64,000 bases of DNA from an uncultured Bacteroidales bacterium (GTDB lineage: Bacteria; Bacteroidota; Bacteroidia; Bacteroidales; Bacteroidaceae): assembly GCA_945836755.1 (NCBI GenBank), contig CAMAMB010000002.1, forward strand, positions 1 through 64,000. Reading direction: 5' to 3'. Position numbers and translations under genes: made by a program. The notes under the pieces are model-generated. The model worked only from the letters and a program-made list of their open reading frames with translations, did not search any database and was not told where the DNA came from. Shown one piece after another: positions 42,686 through 53,466 of this stretch. Within the stretch, counting starts at the first letter, position 1, and every line of letters starts with the position of its first letter.

Positions 42686-43003
42686 ATGTACGACATTCAA
42701 CTCAACGAAAGCGGCTCGCGCCATCTGTGTGTGACTGACGCCCACATGGCTACGCTCCGCAAGTATAACCTGCTCGATGGCCTTGTGGGCAGCACAGGCT
42801 TCGTGACAGAGGAAGAGGTGAACAAGCTTCGCCGCCGCGTGGAGGCGCTCACACTCAGTCAAGGCGACGAGGCCAAGGACCTGCTAAAACTCAGTGCCGA
42901 TGTAGTCTTCGCTGACAAGCTCAAAGCCTTCGGACTAAAGCACCTGCTTGAAGCCTTCCGGCAATACTGCGCCACGACGCCTGTCGAAAGCGAAGAAGCG
43001 TAG
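42686..43003 (+). CDS. Conserved hypothetical protein
   Basis: 105-aa ORF, co-directional between neighbours. Confidence 0.65.
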   Translation: MYDIQLNESGSRHLCVTDAHMATLRKYNLLDGLVGSTGFVTEEEVNKLRRRVEALTLSQGDEAKDLLKLSADVVFADKLKAFGLKHLLEAFRQYCATTPVESEEA

Positions 43004-43123
43004 ACGCTCCGCCGCCCACAAAGGGTGACTAAGAACGCCGTAAGAGAAGGAAGGAACGCAGACCTCTCCGCCGTACGCCCCAGCTGCCACCCCCGCCCGT
43101 ACAGACATAGACACGCCCCGCCC

Positions 43124-46100
43124 ATGCCACAGCCCCACCAATATCAGCTATCAGACTTTATCCCCACCACGCAGAAGGAAATGAAACTGCGAGGCTGGGA
43201 GCGAGCAGACGTGATATTCTTCTCCGGCGATGCCTACGTAGACCACCCTTCGTTCGGGGTGGCGGTGCTGGCACGCCTCTTAGAGGCAGAGGGACTGCGT
43301 GTGGCCATCGTGCCACAACCATCGTGGCACGGCGACCTACGCGACTTCAGGCGCTTAGGACGTCCGCGCCTTTTCTTTGCCATAGCGCCGGGCTGCATGG
43401 ACTCCATGGTCAACAAGTATACAGCCAACCGACGCCTGCGCAGCGAGGACGCGTATAGTCCGGACGGCAGGCACGACATGAGGCCGGAGTATCCCACCAT
43501 CGTCTATACCCACATACTGCGTGAGCTCTATCCCGATACGCCGGTAGTAATCGGCGGCATAGAAGCCTCGCTCCGACGGCTGACACACTACGACTACTGG
43601 AAGGGCGAGCTACGCCCCTCGATACTGACCGACTCAGGGGCCGATCTCCTGATCTACGGCATGGGCGAGGCTCCGCTCACCGACCTGTGCACCCTGCTCA
43701 ACGACACGCTCGAAAGTTACGCCACGGCAGCTGACACGATGACCAAGAACGACACGAACGGGGAAGAAGGCGGCGAAGTCAGCATGACACGCAGCCTCTT
43801 TCGGAACGCCATCAGCCGTGTGGCCATACGTCAGACAGCTACTCTCGAGACACGCGACAGCATACGAGGCGGCATACGCGGAGACGACATCCTGCTACAC
43901 AGCCACGAAGTCTGCCTGAAAGACCGCAAGCGCTACGCCGAGAACTTCAAACACATAGAGGAAGAAAGCAATAAATATGAGGCAAGTCGCCTCATTCAGC
44001 AGGTGAGGGAACAGTATATAGTGGTCAATCCGCCCTACCCGCCTATGACAACAGGACAGATAGACCGCGCCTACGACCTTCCCTACACACGCCTTCCCCA
44101 CCCTAAGTATAAAGGTAAGCGCATACCGGCCTACGAAACCATCAAATACTCCGTCACCCTTCATCGCGGGTGCTTCGGCGGCTGCGCCTTCTGCACCATC
44201 TCCGCCCACCAGGGCAAGTTTATCATGTCACGCTCCAAAGAAAGCATTCTGCGCGAAGTGGAGGCCGTGACACGCATGGAAGGCTTCAGCGGCAACCTCT
44301 CAGACCTGGGCGGACCGTCAGCCAACATGTACAGAATGGGAGGAAAAGACACCACGCTGTGCAGAAAATGCAAACGCCCCTCATGTATTCACCCCGCCAT
44401 CTGTCCCAACCTGCACGCCGACCATCGGCCGCTGACAGACATCTACCGCGCCGTCGACGCCCTGCCACAAGTGCGCCACAGCTATATAGGAAGCGGCGTG
44501 CGCTATGACCTCCTGCTGGCCGACTATAAAGATCCTGCCCTGAAGAAGGCAGCCCGCGACTACACGGAAGAACTCATCTGCCACCACGTCTCAGGCAGGC
44601 TGAAGGTGGCACCGGAACACACCTCGCCCAAGGTGCTGGAGTTGATGCGGAAGCCCTCGTTCGACCTTTTCAAACAATTCAAGACGGTCTTTGACACCAT
44701 CTGCCGCAAAGCCGGACTGCGCCAGCAAATCATTCCCTACTTCATCTCCTCACATCCGGGCTGCACCGCCGAAGACATGGCAGAACTGGCTGCCATCACC
44801 AAGCACTTAGACTTCAAGCTGGAACAGGTGCAGGACTTCACGCCTACCCCCATGACTGTGGCAACTACCACCTGGTACGCGGGTTATCACCCCTATACCC
44901 TCCGCCCCGTATGGTCGGCCCACTCCCCTACTGACAAACTCAAGCAACGTATGTTCTTCTTCTGGTATAAAGCCGATGAGCGGAAACGCATCATGGCTGA
45001 ACTCAAACGCATAGGCCGCACCGACCTGATTGGCAGGCTGTTCACCCTGCTCACCCTTGCTCTGACGGGCATGGCTGCCCTGTCACCAAACGTCCTCATG
45101 GCACAGAGCGCACACAACGAACCCACCACAGCCCTCCAGGCAGCCATACGCCATGTAGATTACGGTATGGAAAGCCGCGTCACAGCCACCGACGGCGAGA
45201 CACCACTATGGCTCTCAGCCAACAGATACGGTCTCTCAGGGGTGGAATACGCCAACGGCTACCTCAGACTACAAGCCGGACACAGGGCGGAGAACGACAG
45301 CCTGCGCAAATGGCGCATAGGATGGAGAGCTGACGTGGCAGCCACCTACGGAATGTCGGCCCCCTTCGTCATACAGCAGCTATACACCGACATTGACTAT
45401 CGCGCCCTCCGCCTCACCATCGGAGCCAAGGAGGAACCTATGCAGCTGAAGAACAACCTGCTCAGTAGCGGCAGTCAGACAATGGGCATCAACGCACGCC
45501 CCATGCCCAACATACGCATCGCACTACCTGAATATCTGAGCCTTACCGGAAAATCAGACTGGGTGGCCATCAAGGGACACTTTGGCTATGGCATGCTGAC
45601 GGACGGCGGCTTCCAGAAAGATTATTGTGCTATGGACGCCAAACGCACAGAGAAGGTGCTCTACCACACCAAGGCCGGCTACCTACGCATAGGCAACGAG
45701 AAGAAATTCCCCCTCTCCTTCGAAGGCGGCCTCGAATGGATGACCTACTTCGGAGGCACAGCCTACATTACAGGCTCTGTGGGCGGCATAGGCAGCAAGT
45801 TGGAGATGCCACAGCGCCCGAAGGACTTCTTTGACGCCATATTCGGCCTCGGCGGTGATGCCACCGACGGTGATGGCTATGCCAACGCCACCGGCAACAC
45901 CGTAGGTAGCTGGATTTTCCGACTGAACTATAAGGCCAACAACTGGCGGGCAAGCATCTACTTGGACCATTTCTTTGAAGACCACTCGCAGATGTTCTTC
46001 GAATATGGATGGCTGGACGGCCTCCTTGGCGCAGAAGTGGAGCTACCTCAGAACCCCTTCGTAAGCACCATCGTGTACGAGTTTTTGAAGACCACCTACC

Positions 46101-46570
46101 AAAGTGGGCCTGTATACCACGACCATACGGCTGCCATACCGGACCAAATTAGTGGAGCCGACAACTACTATAATCACAGTATCTATCAAGGTCACCAGCA
46201 CTGGGGACAAGCTGTGGGCAACCCACTGTACACTTCGCCGCTGTACAGGCACGATGGCACACTCGCCTTCTCCGACAACCGTTTCATAGCTCACCACATC
46301 GGCCTCATGGGGCAACCGACTGCTTCATTGTCTTACCGCCTGCTCTACAGCCACGAACGCAGCCATGGCACCTACCCTGCCCCACATCTGACGGCCCGAC
46401 ACACAGACAGCTTCCTTATAGAAACAACGTGGCGCCCACAAAAGCCCATCAAACACATTGGTGACGGCTGGGAATGCGGCCTTGCACTTGGTATGGACCG
46501 CGGCAATCTCATTGGCAACAACTTCGGCCTCAGCCTACACATCGTGAAACGCGGTATGCTTATCAGATAA
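43124..46570 (+). CDS. In-frame fusion: YgiQ family radical SAM protein (to about 45038) plus Wzi-like capsule-assembly/OM beta-barrel protein (about 44993-46570)
   Basis: YgiQ half: FFSGDAYVDHPSFGVAVL..., HRGCFGGCAFCTISAHQGKFI, FTPTPMTVATTTWYAGYHPYT. C-terminal half: LFTLLTLALTGMAALSPNVLMAQS, then beta-rich Wzi-type sequence. No stop between them. Confidence 0.85.
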   Translation: MPQPHQYQLSDFIPTTQKEMKLRGWERADVIFFSGDAYVDHPSFGVAVLARLLEAEGLRVAIVPQPSWHGDLRDFRRLGRPRLFFAIAPGCMDSMVNKYTANRRLRSEDAYSPDGRHDMRPEYPTIVYTHILRELYPDTPVVIGGIEASLRRLTHYDYWKGELRPSILTDSGADLLIYGMGEAPLTDLCTLLNDTLESYATAADTMTKNDTNGEEGGEVSMTRSLFRNAISRVAIRQTATLETRDSIRGGIRGDDILLHSHEVCLKDRKRYAENFKHIEEESNKYEASRLIQQVREQYIVVNPPYPPMTTGQIDRAYDLPYTRLPHPKYKGKRIPAYETIKYSVTLHRGCFGGCAFCTISAHQGKFIMSRSKESILREVEAVTRMEGFSGNLSDLGGPSANMYRMGGKDTTLCRKCKRPSCIHPAICPNLHADHRPLTDIYRAVDALPQVRHSYIGSGVRYDLLLADYKDPALKKAARDYTEELICHHVSGRLKVAPEHTSPKVLELMRKPSFDLFKQFKTVFDTICRKAGLRQQIIPYFISSHPGCTAEDMAELAAITKHLDFKLEQVQDFTPTPMTVATTTWYAGYHPYTLRPVWSAHSPTDKLKQRMFFFWYKADERKRIMAELKRIGRTDLIGRLFTLLTLALTGMAALSPNVLMAQSAHNEPTTALQAAIRHVDYGMESRVTATDGETPLWLSANRYGLSGVEYANGYLRLQAGHRAENDSLRKWRIGWRADVAATYGMSAPFVIQQLYTDIDYRALRLTIGAKEEPMQLKNNLLSSGSQTMGINARPMPNIRIALPEYLSLTGKSDWVAIKGHFGYGMLTDGGFQKDYCAMDAKRTEKVLYHTKAGYLRIGNEKKFPLSFEGGLEWMTYFGGTAYITGSVGGIGSKLEMPQRPKDFFDAIFGLGGDATDGDGYANATGNTVGSWIFRLNYKANNWRASIYLDHFFEDHSQMFFEYGWLDGLLGAEVELPQNPFVSTIVYEFLKTTYQSGPVYHDHTAAIPDQISGADNYYNHSIYQGHQHWGQAVGNPLYTSPLYRHDGTLAFSDNRFIAHHIGLMGQPTASLSYRLLYSHERSHGTYPAPHLTARHTDSFLIETTWRPQKPIKHIGDGWECGLALGMDRGNLIGNNFGLSLHIVKRGMLIR

Positions 46571-46633
46571 CGCCCACATAACCGGATACCATCTACTCCC
46601 CACATTCAGCGACATACCTTTATACTCCTCACC

Positions 46634-47122
46634 ATGACCAAGAACTTGACATTCATCCTCTTAACACTGCTGCTCACCGCCTGCGGCAAGCTGCCGAGCA
46701 ATGGAGACCTCGATGGAAAGTGGATGCTCACCGCACAATATACCAAGCCCTCAACCGACTCCCCCACATACAGCGACTACACGGACAAACGCGATACGGG
46801 CATCAGCTGGAACGTCCAGCTTGACCTCCTGTCTATCACAGCCCCCGTTCCCCTCCATGAAGATACCTCAGAGTTGCAACTCGGTAAGTCGCACGAGGTG
46901 GTTTGTCGTTTCAACCATGAGGGTTCGACGTTGCGCCTTACCCAAATCTTCTGGCACTATAGGGCCCACGACATAGCCATCACCCCGGAGGAACTGGAAA
47001 CCTCACCCCTGTCCATCGTAGGCATTCACCAAGGCGGTACAGACTTCCAGGTCCTTCAGCTCAGCAGCAAGCGCATGGTGCTCTGCTCCGAGACCGACAG
47101 CCTCATATTCAAGAAGATATAA
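46634..47122 (+). CDS. Putative lipoprotein (lipocalin-like/DUF4847-type)
   Basis: Lipobox [21 protein letters not shown]. Confidence 0.75.
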   Translation: MTKNLTFILLTLLLTACGKLPSNGDLDGKWMLTAQYTKPSTDSPTYSDYTDKRDTGISWNVQLDLLSITAPVPLHEDTSELQLGKSHEVVCRFNHEGSTLRLTQIFWHYRAHDIAITPEELETSPLSIVGIHQGGTDFQVLQLSSKRMVLCSETDSLIFKKI

Positions 47123-47238
47123 CCCACATAGGGTCACTGTCGCTCTACACCACTCATGACAACCACGCCACGGCACAGCCCCCCACGCGCAGGCTCTGCC
47201 CCCAAAGGCATTACCTATCACATCAATCTTCAAGCGCT

Positions 47239-48519
47239 ATGAATAGAGACAACGCTATTTTTAATCTTATCGAGGCCGAGCGCCGTCGCCAGCTTCGCGG
47301 CATTGAGTTAATTGCCTCAGAAAACTTTGTTTCGACGGAAGTAATGGCAGCCATGGGCTCCGTGCTGACCAACAAATACGCCGAGGGGTATCCAGGCAAG
47401 CGTTACTACGGAGGCTGCCAGGTAGTAGACGAGTGTGAGCGCCTGGCTATTGAGCGTGCCTGCAAGCTCTTCGACGCAGCCTACGCCAACGTTCAGCCCC
47501 ACTCGGGCGCACAGGCCAACGCCTCCGTTTTCATGGCCGTGTTAAAACCCGGTGACACATTCATGGGACTCAGCTTAGACCAGGGTGGCCACCTCTCCCA
47601 TGGCTCAGCCGTCAATACCTCCGGCATTCTCTACCACCCCGTTGCCTATCATCTTAGCCCGGAAACAGGACGCGTTGACTACGACGAGATGGAACGTCTC
47701 GCCATAGAACACAAGCCTAAACTGATTGTGGGGGGAGGCTCAGCCTACAGTCGAGAATGGGATTACGCCCGTATGAGGGCCATCGCCGATAAAGTAGGTG
47801 CTCTCCTCATGATAGACATGGCACACCCCGCCGGTCTTATCGCTGCAGGCCTGCTTGACAATCCTGTACATCACGCTCACATCGTCACCACCACCACACA
47901 CAAAACGCTCCGCGGCCCACGTGGTGGTCTGATACTCATGGGTAAAGACTTCGACAACCCCTGGGGACTTACCACCCCTAAGGGCGAGATCAAGCCTATG
48001 AGCCGTCTGCTTGACAGTGCAGTCTTCCCCGGCGTTCAAGGCGGCCCACTTGAACATGTCATAGCTGCCAAAGCCGTAGCCTTCGGCGAAGCTCTTCAAC
48101 CGGAGTTCCGCCAATACGCCTCACAGGTTAAAACGAATGCTGCCTGTCTCGCCAACGAACTCATGAAACGCGGATTTCACATTGTGAGCGGCGGTACCGA
48201 CAACCATAGCATGCTCGTTGACCTTCGCCCCAAGTACCCCGAGCTTTCCGGCCGTGCAGCTGAAAATGCCCTCGTGGCAGCCGACATCACTGTGAATAAG
48301 AATATGATTCCGTTCGACACCCGCTCCGCCTTCCAGACCTCAGGTATCCGCCTCGGTACTCCGGCTATCACCACACGTGGTGCGAAAGAGGACCTCATGG
48401 TGCTCATAGCCGACTTCATAGAGCAGGTGCTCAATGCGCCTGAAGATGAAAAGGTCATCGCAGATGTACGCCATAAGGTAAACGAAACCATGGAGAGTTA
48501 CCCCCTGTTCGCTTGGTAG
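47239..48519 (+). CDS. glyA: Serine hydroxymethyltransferase
   Basis: [54 protein letters not shown]. Confidence 0.97.
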   Translation: MNRDNAIFNLIEAERRRQLRGIELIASENFVSTEVMAAMGSVLTNKYAEGYPGKRYYGGCQVVDECERLAIERACKLFDAAYANVQPHSGAQANASVFMAVLKPGDTFMGLSLDQGGHLSHGSAVNTSGILYHPVAYHLSPETGRVDYDEMERLAIEHKPKLIVGGGSAYSREWDYARMRAIADKVGALLMIDMAHPAGLIAAGLLDNPVHHAHIVTTTTHKTLRGPRGGLILMGKDFDNPWGLTTPKGEIKPMSRLLDSAVFPGVQGGPLEHVIAAKAVAFGEALQPEFRQYASQVKTNAACLANELMKRGFHIVSGGTDNHSMLVDLRPKYPELSGRAAENALVAADITVNKNMIPFDTRSAFQTSGIRLGTPAITTRGAKEDLMVLIADFIEQVLNAPEDEKVIADVRHKVNETMESYPLFAW

Positions 48520-48544
48520 TCTAAGGGGCTGACACCCATACACC

Positions 48545-48592
48545 AATAGACTTGGCAGGGCTTCACTTCAGCGAGGTCCTGCCAAGTCTATT
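48545..48592 (+). terminator. Perfect 15-bp inverted repeat downstream of glyA
   Basis: aatagacttggcagg ... cctgccaagtctattt. Confidence 0.78.
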
Positions 48593-48773
48593 TATCTGAA
48601 AGGTCAAGGCGGCTCAAACAGTCATTTAAGCTATACTTCACACAAAATGGATAGGCGTATGACGTGCCGGAGAGTGGAGAGCTCATCCTGTGGAAGCTCC
48701 CCCACTCAACCTGCAAACGGGACAGGCTGAGTAAGGGCGACGTTTAAGCGAAATCAGACTATCATTGTGAATA

Positions 48774-49160
48774 TCAATATAGGTGAAAGATACGCTCCAT
48801 CAACTGCCACTTCTCGTCTGAAGTAGCCGTGGCCTGGGCCTTCTGGTAACGAGCAGTCAGTGCCTCCCACTCAGCCTGACGCGGCTGGTGCGCCATCTTC
48901 TCCATCACCTCGTGCCATGAAAGGTTAGCGGGAAGCTCGACTATCATAAAGAGACGAGTGCCCACAAGATATATCTCCATCTCCAGCACACCGGAAGCAC
49001 GTATGCCCTCAAGTATCTCCGGCCAAATGCCATCCGGAGCGTGAAGGCGTCGATAGGCACTAATGAGTTGAGGGTCATCACGGAGGTCGAGCGTCTGGCA
49101 ATAACGATTGGTGGCACAAGCGTGCCGTCTAACAGGATAGCCTTCAGGAGATGGGTTCAT
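48774..49160 (-). CDS. rhaM: L-rhamnose mutarotase family protein
   Basis: LDLRDDPQLISAYRRLHAPDGIWPEILEGIRASGVLEMEIYLVGTRLFMIVE. Confidence 0.85.
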   Translation of the reverse strand: MNPSPEGYPVRRHACATNRYCQTLDLRDDPQLISAYRRLHAPDGIWPEILEGIRASGVLEMEIYLVGTRLFMIVELPANLSWHEVMEKMAHQPRQAEWEALTARYQKAQATATSDEKWQLMERIFHLY

Positions 49161-49213
49161 AAGGATTGAGATAAACTGTTAAAGTAATCGAGGCCACAGT
49201 AGAATGGCAGGTG

Positions 49214-50089
49214 CTATAGCAGGTCTGTGAGCAAGGAGGGAGTATGACGTGGGAGGGTGTCCACGAGTAGGGCGCCCGGCTGTGGAGTCGCAGGTGTCTG
49301 CACATTGAAACCAGCCTCTTGAAGCCTCACCATAATAGTGTCAAGCGCCTTCTGCGGACGATTGTTGATGGCACTAAGATGGCACAACCAGAGCTGTCTG
49401 ATATGCGCCGGAGATAGATGGGCGATAAGGAACTGCGCCGTCTCTTCATTGCTTGTATGGCCATTTGGAGCAAGTATGCGGTTCTTCAGCCTCAAAGGAT
49501 AGGGGCTGAGACTCAACATAACAGGGTCATAATTAGCTTCGACCACGAGATGCGTCGCCGCCTGAACATGTGGTATCATGTCATCCGTGAAGTGACCGAC
49601 ATCAGTAAGCAGAACGAAATGCTTTCCCTCAGCCTCTATATGATAGCCCACATTCTCCGCGCTATCATGAGGCACGTGAAAAGTCGTGACACGGAAAGGG
49701 CCGATGGTGAAAGTATCTCCGGGGCTGAATGTGACGCGACAATCGACAGGCACTTTCTTGGCCACATGATGATTTGCGTCAATCGACTTATGGACCCGCT
49801 CCGTGCCATAAACAGGGAGATGAAAATGAGCACTGATTGCTCCGACGCCCTTTGCATGATCGGTGTGGTCATGAGTTAAAAGGAGGGCCACAGGAGCAGC
49901 CTGCGAAAGGCCATAAGTTGAAAAGTGCTGCTTGAGTTTGCGCAGACTGATACCCGCATCTATCAGCAGGCCCACTCCGTCAGAGAGTAGGTAGGAGGCA
50001 TTGCCGCTACTGCCGGAACAAAAGGAGATGTATTGCAAGGACACTTGATTAAGATGAGGATGAAACTTAGAAGGGTAGGCCAACAGCAA
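49214..50089 (-). CDS. MBL-fold metallohydrolase
   Basis: FCSGSSGNASYLLSDGVGLLIDAGISLRKL, LLTHDHTDHAKGV, APNGHTSNEETAQFLI. Confidence 0.92.
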   Translation of the reverse strand: MLLAYPSKFHPHLNQVSLQYISFCSGSSGNASYLLSDGVGLLIDAGISLRKLKQHFSTYGLSQAAPVALLLTHDHTDHAKGVGAISAHFHLPVYGTERVHKSIDANHHVAKKVPVDCRVTFSPGDTFTIGPFRVTTFHVPHDSAENVGYHIEAEGKHFVLLTDVGHFTDDMIPHVQAATHLVVEANYDPVMLSLSPYPLRLKNRILAPNGHTSNEETAQFLIAHLSPAHIRQLWLCHLSAINNRPQKALDTIMVRLQEAGFNVQTPATPQPGALLVDTLPRHTPSLLTDLL

Positions 50090-52376
50090 AGTGGAAGGTA
50101 AAGTCGCGACTAAACTTAGGGTTGACGAGAGGATAGTGGTTGATACTATTCCGATACTGCGGGTTGATAGCCTTCATACCACCGTCAAAGCGCAGAATGA
50201 AGTAGTCAAAGTTGAGACGAAGCCCCAAACCATACGCCACTGCTATCTCGCGCCAAAATCTATGCCAGCGGAAAGTACCCGCCTCCAGACCCGGATAGGT
50301 GCGAGTGTTCCAAATGTTGCCGGCATCTATGAAGAAGGCCCCATGAAGCTTTCCAAATAACTGCGTGCGCCACTCTGCACTGAGGTCAAGCTTGAGGTTA
50401 CCCGTTTGATTGATGAAGTCCACCTTGCCATCCTCTCCCCGATATGAGCCTGGACCTAATTCGCGCACGCTCCATCCTCTGACACTGTTGGCGCCACCAG
50501 CGAAGTAACGTTTTTCATAGGGCAACAAGTCAGAGTTCCCATAGGGGATACCAATGCCAAGGGCAGCATGACAGGCAAAAGAGTTGCGGGAATTGACGAG
50601 GAAGCTTTTAACCACGTCAAAATCAAACTTCACATATTGGGAGTAGTTGATGCCAAAGAGGGTATACTTCCCTTGACCGTCTTTGTTGTGACCGAAAAGA
50701 CGTGAATAAGCGTAGAGCAGGTTACCGGCCAGCTCCACGCTGCTCTTCATCACAAGCCCATTCGTCTGATAGATACCCGAGGGGCGGTCGGCTGCATCAC
50801 GCATGGAGTTATAGATAAGGCTATAACTCGTCTTCATGACAAACAAATTTTCGTAAGTAGATCTCAACACCGAGTAATGAGGGTCATCACCCTCCAGATA
50901 CTTCTGTCTGAAAGCGCCAGATATCCAAGGCATATAGACATAGTTGAGCTGGAAGGCATCGAGGCGGTGCTGCAGTCGAGAATCAGCATTGCGATACCAG
51001 CGATAGCCCCATGACCCAGTCAGCACACGTCGATGAAACTCCGGCCGGTCCTGCGAGTCATACATAATCTTTGCCTCAGAGGTGGCCTTCACTGCCTTGT
51101 GCATTCTGAAGCGTGCGAAGGGTATACGGAGGGTTGGAAAACGCAATGCCATCTCTGCAGACCACGCAATAAAGTTATTATCACTATACTCCTCCAGGCC
51201 CGTAATGGCCTCATACGCAGCTCGGAGTTTCAGAGTGAGCAGCTCCGAACCATGACCGACATTTCTATTAGAATAGGTCACCGACGCGGCTGCACCGAGG
51301 TCACCGGCAGTGTTTGTGCCCTCCACATCAAAGCCAAAACTATTAGGCTTAGCCGGGATGACATGTATATCACACCCCACCTGCGCCGTATCTCCCGACA
51401 TAGGATATAGACGCACCGTAGTTTGCTTGATAGCTGGCAGACCACCCAGTGAGACGTATGAGTTACGGACATCCGTTTCTCTCAGAAGGCTGTCCTGGTT
51501 GAGAGGAATCTGCGAGGCGTAGATACGGCGACGAATGCGGTTGCGTCCTTTATAAAAGAATTGGATATCACGATAAGTCGTAGAATCGAGCGACTGGGTG
51601 TCAGCACGTTCCACATCTTCGTAGAGGCGTATCTTACCTATGGTGCGCGGTATGGCAATAACTGTTTCTTCTTGAGGGGTTACAAAGTGAAGGGTCACAT
51701 CTGCCCCAAGAGAGCCTCGCAGCGTGTCTATGTCAAAAGATATATAGCCATCATGAAGGCCATAGAAACCTCGATCGGCCATGGCACGAAGGATACGGCG
51801 TTTCTCTTCGGCCATGCGGTTCAGGTTGAGAGGCATTCCACGACGTAGCAAGGTGGCAGCAGAGTCGGCCTGAAATGCTCTGTATGCCTCTTCTGACTCA
51901 AAATGGTAGTAGAGGTGCTCTATATAATAACGGTTTTGAGGATGTAGGTTGTAACGTACGCGGGTCTTGTACTTATGGTGCGTAACGACTGTGTCACAAG
52001 AAGCATGAAGGTAGCCCTCGTTCATAAGTGCCTGCTCGAGCGAAGCAATGGAGAGGGCCGTTTGCTTGGGGTCATAAATAGCCGGCGCTTCTCCCATTCG
52101 CCTCAACCACTTAGAAAACCCTTTGTTGCCGCGCACAGAGTCTGTACTTGACAGGCAATAAATAGCTGTGGGCACCTTCAGCAGGGAGAACCACTTCGTG
52201 TTAGGCTGCTGACGTACATAGCTCTTGTACTGAGATAGTTTCTCGACCTTCTTGTCCGAGGTGACGCTGACCTTCTGTAGAAGCGTCTGGTCAGCCTGAA
52301 GAAAACGACGCGGGCTGCATGACGTCACCAGAAGGACAAGCAAGCTGGAGAAAATATATGCGAGTGGTCTGTACAT
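50067..52376 (-). CDS. BamA/TamA family outer-membrane protein (lipobox N-terminus)
   Basis: LVLLVTSCSPRRFLQADQ, C-terminal Omp85 barrel KRYFAGGANSVRGWSVRELGPGSY. Confidence 0.92.
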   Translation of the reverse strand: MYRPLAYIFSSLLVLLVTSCSPRRFLQADQTLLQKVSVTSDKKVEKLSQYKSYVRQQPNTKWFSLLKVPTAIYCLSSTDSVRGNKGFSKWLRRMGEAPAIYDPKQTALSIASLEQALMNEGYLHASCDTVVTHHKYKTRVRYNLHPQNRYYIEHLYYHFESEEAYRAFQADSAATLLRRGMPLNLNRMAEEKRRILRAMADRGFYGLHDGYISFDIDTLRGSLGADVTLHFVTPQEETVIAIPRTIGKIRLYEDVERADTQSLDSTTYRDIQFFYKGRNRIRRRIYASQIPLNQDSLLRETDVRNSYVSLGGLPAIKQTTVRLYPMSGDTAQVGCDIHVIPAKPNSFGFDVEGTNTAGDLGAAASVTYSNRNVGHGSELLTLKLRAAYEAITGLEEYSDNNFIAWSAEMALRFPTLRIPFARFRMHKAVKATSEAKIMYDSQDRPEFHRRVLTGSWGYRWYRNADSRLQHRLDAFQLNYVYMPWISGAFRQKYLEGDDPHYSVLRSTYENLFVMKTSYSLIYNSMRDAADRPSGIYQTNGLVMKSSVELAGNLLYAYSRLFGHNKDGQGKYTLFGINYSQYVKFDFDVVKSFLVNSRNSFACHAALGIGIPYGNSDLLPYEKRYFAGGANSVRGWSVRELGPGSYRGEDGKVDFINQTGNLKLDLSAEWRTQLFGKLHGAFFIDAGNIWNTRTYPGLEAGTFRWHRFWREIAVAYGLGLRLNFDYFILRFDGGMKAINPQYRNSINHYPLVNPKFSRDFTFHFAVGLPF

Positions 52377-52644
52377 TTCGGGGCAAAGTTAAGACTTTTT
52401 CAGGAAGAACTTTGTAGCTTTGCCGTGAAATACCATTGCTCTCACGTAGCAGACAATAGTAATAGCCCCGCCCTATAGAAGTCATTCCTCACTGCGCCGA
52501 TGCCTTCCCCTATGGCCACCCACAACCCGGCTTCCAATGAAGGGGAACACCAGCCATCCTACATCCATCTACCCGCCTCACAGCAAGGACTGTCTGCCTC
52601 GGACAATCCTTGCCATATTTTCACCATAAACCGCCCCCTCATAT

Positions 52645-53439
52645 ATGCTCACTCGCCGCACCATAAAATTTGTTCATTCGCTTGCACAAAAGAAGTACCG
52701 CGACGACAGTCTCTGTTTTGTGGCAGAGGGGAGGAAACTTGTCTACGATTTGCTGGCCGCAGGTATGAAAGCCGAAGGGCTCTATGCCACTGACGACTTT
52801 CTCGCCTCATTACCGGCTTCCCTCCTTCCTGCCTCCACAGCAGTCCATCCCTGCACAGTGGCCGAACTGGCGGCCCTCTCTGCCTTGGCTTCTCCCCCCA
52901 AAGGCGGGGGTGCCATCTGTGTCTTCCACCAAAGGCCCCTAGTGTCAGTCACAGCAACAGAGGCCATTGGCAACACCCTAAGCATAGCCTTAGATGGTGT
53001 ACAAGATCCCGGCAACTTAGGCACCATTATCCGCACAGCCGATTGGTTCGGCATTCACCGCATTTTCGCTTCACACGAGACTGCCGACGTCTATTCCCCC
53101 AAGGTAGTGCAAAGCACGATGGGGGCCTTGGCCCGCGTGGAAGTTATCTACACTGACCTTCCTTCATTTATCTCATCGCTGCCAGAGAGCACACCGGTAT
53201 ATGGTACTTTCCTGGACGGCGACAATTGTTATACAGCCCCCATCGAACGGCCGGAAGCCGGCCTCCTTGTCATGGGCAACGAGGGCAATGGCATCAGCGC
53301 ACAGGTTGCAGACGGCGTGACCCACCGCCTATATATCCCCCCGTTCCCGGATAGCAGTTGTGGGTCAGAAAGTCTTAATGTAGCGTCAGCCACAGCGATA
53401 CTCTGCGCAGAGCTTCGTCGGCGCATCCGAGCGAAATAA
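52645..53439 (+). CDS. SpoU/TrmH family RNA 2'-O-methyltransferase
   Basis: ALDGVQDPGNLGTIIRTADWFGI, LVMGNEGNGISAQV, LYIPPFPDSSCGSESLNVASATAIL. Confidence 0.94.
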   Translation: MLTRRTIKFVHSLAQKKYRDDSLCFVAEGRKLVYDLLAAGMKAEGLYATDDFLASLPASLLPASTAVHPCTVAELAALSALASPPKGGGAICVFHQRPLVSVTATEAIGNTLSIALDGVQDPGNLGTIIRTADWFGIHRIFASHETADVYSPKVVQSTMGALARVEVIYTDLPSFISSLPESTPVYGTFLDGDNCYTAPIERPEAGLLVMGNEGNGISAQVADGVTHRLYIPPFPDSSCGSESLNVASATAILCAELRRRIRAK

Positions 53440-53466
53440 GCCCACACATGTGCCCTACCTTTCACA

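Noticed and set aside
43025-43123. N-terminal 33 residues of the ORF-track version of the YgiQ fusion
   Set aside because: Low-complexity, Pro/Arg/His-rich leader unlike YgiQ; MPQPHQYQLSDFIPTTQKEM at 43124 fits the family start.
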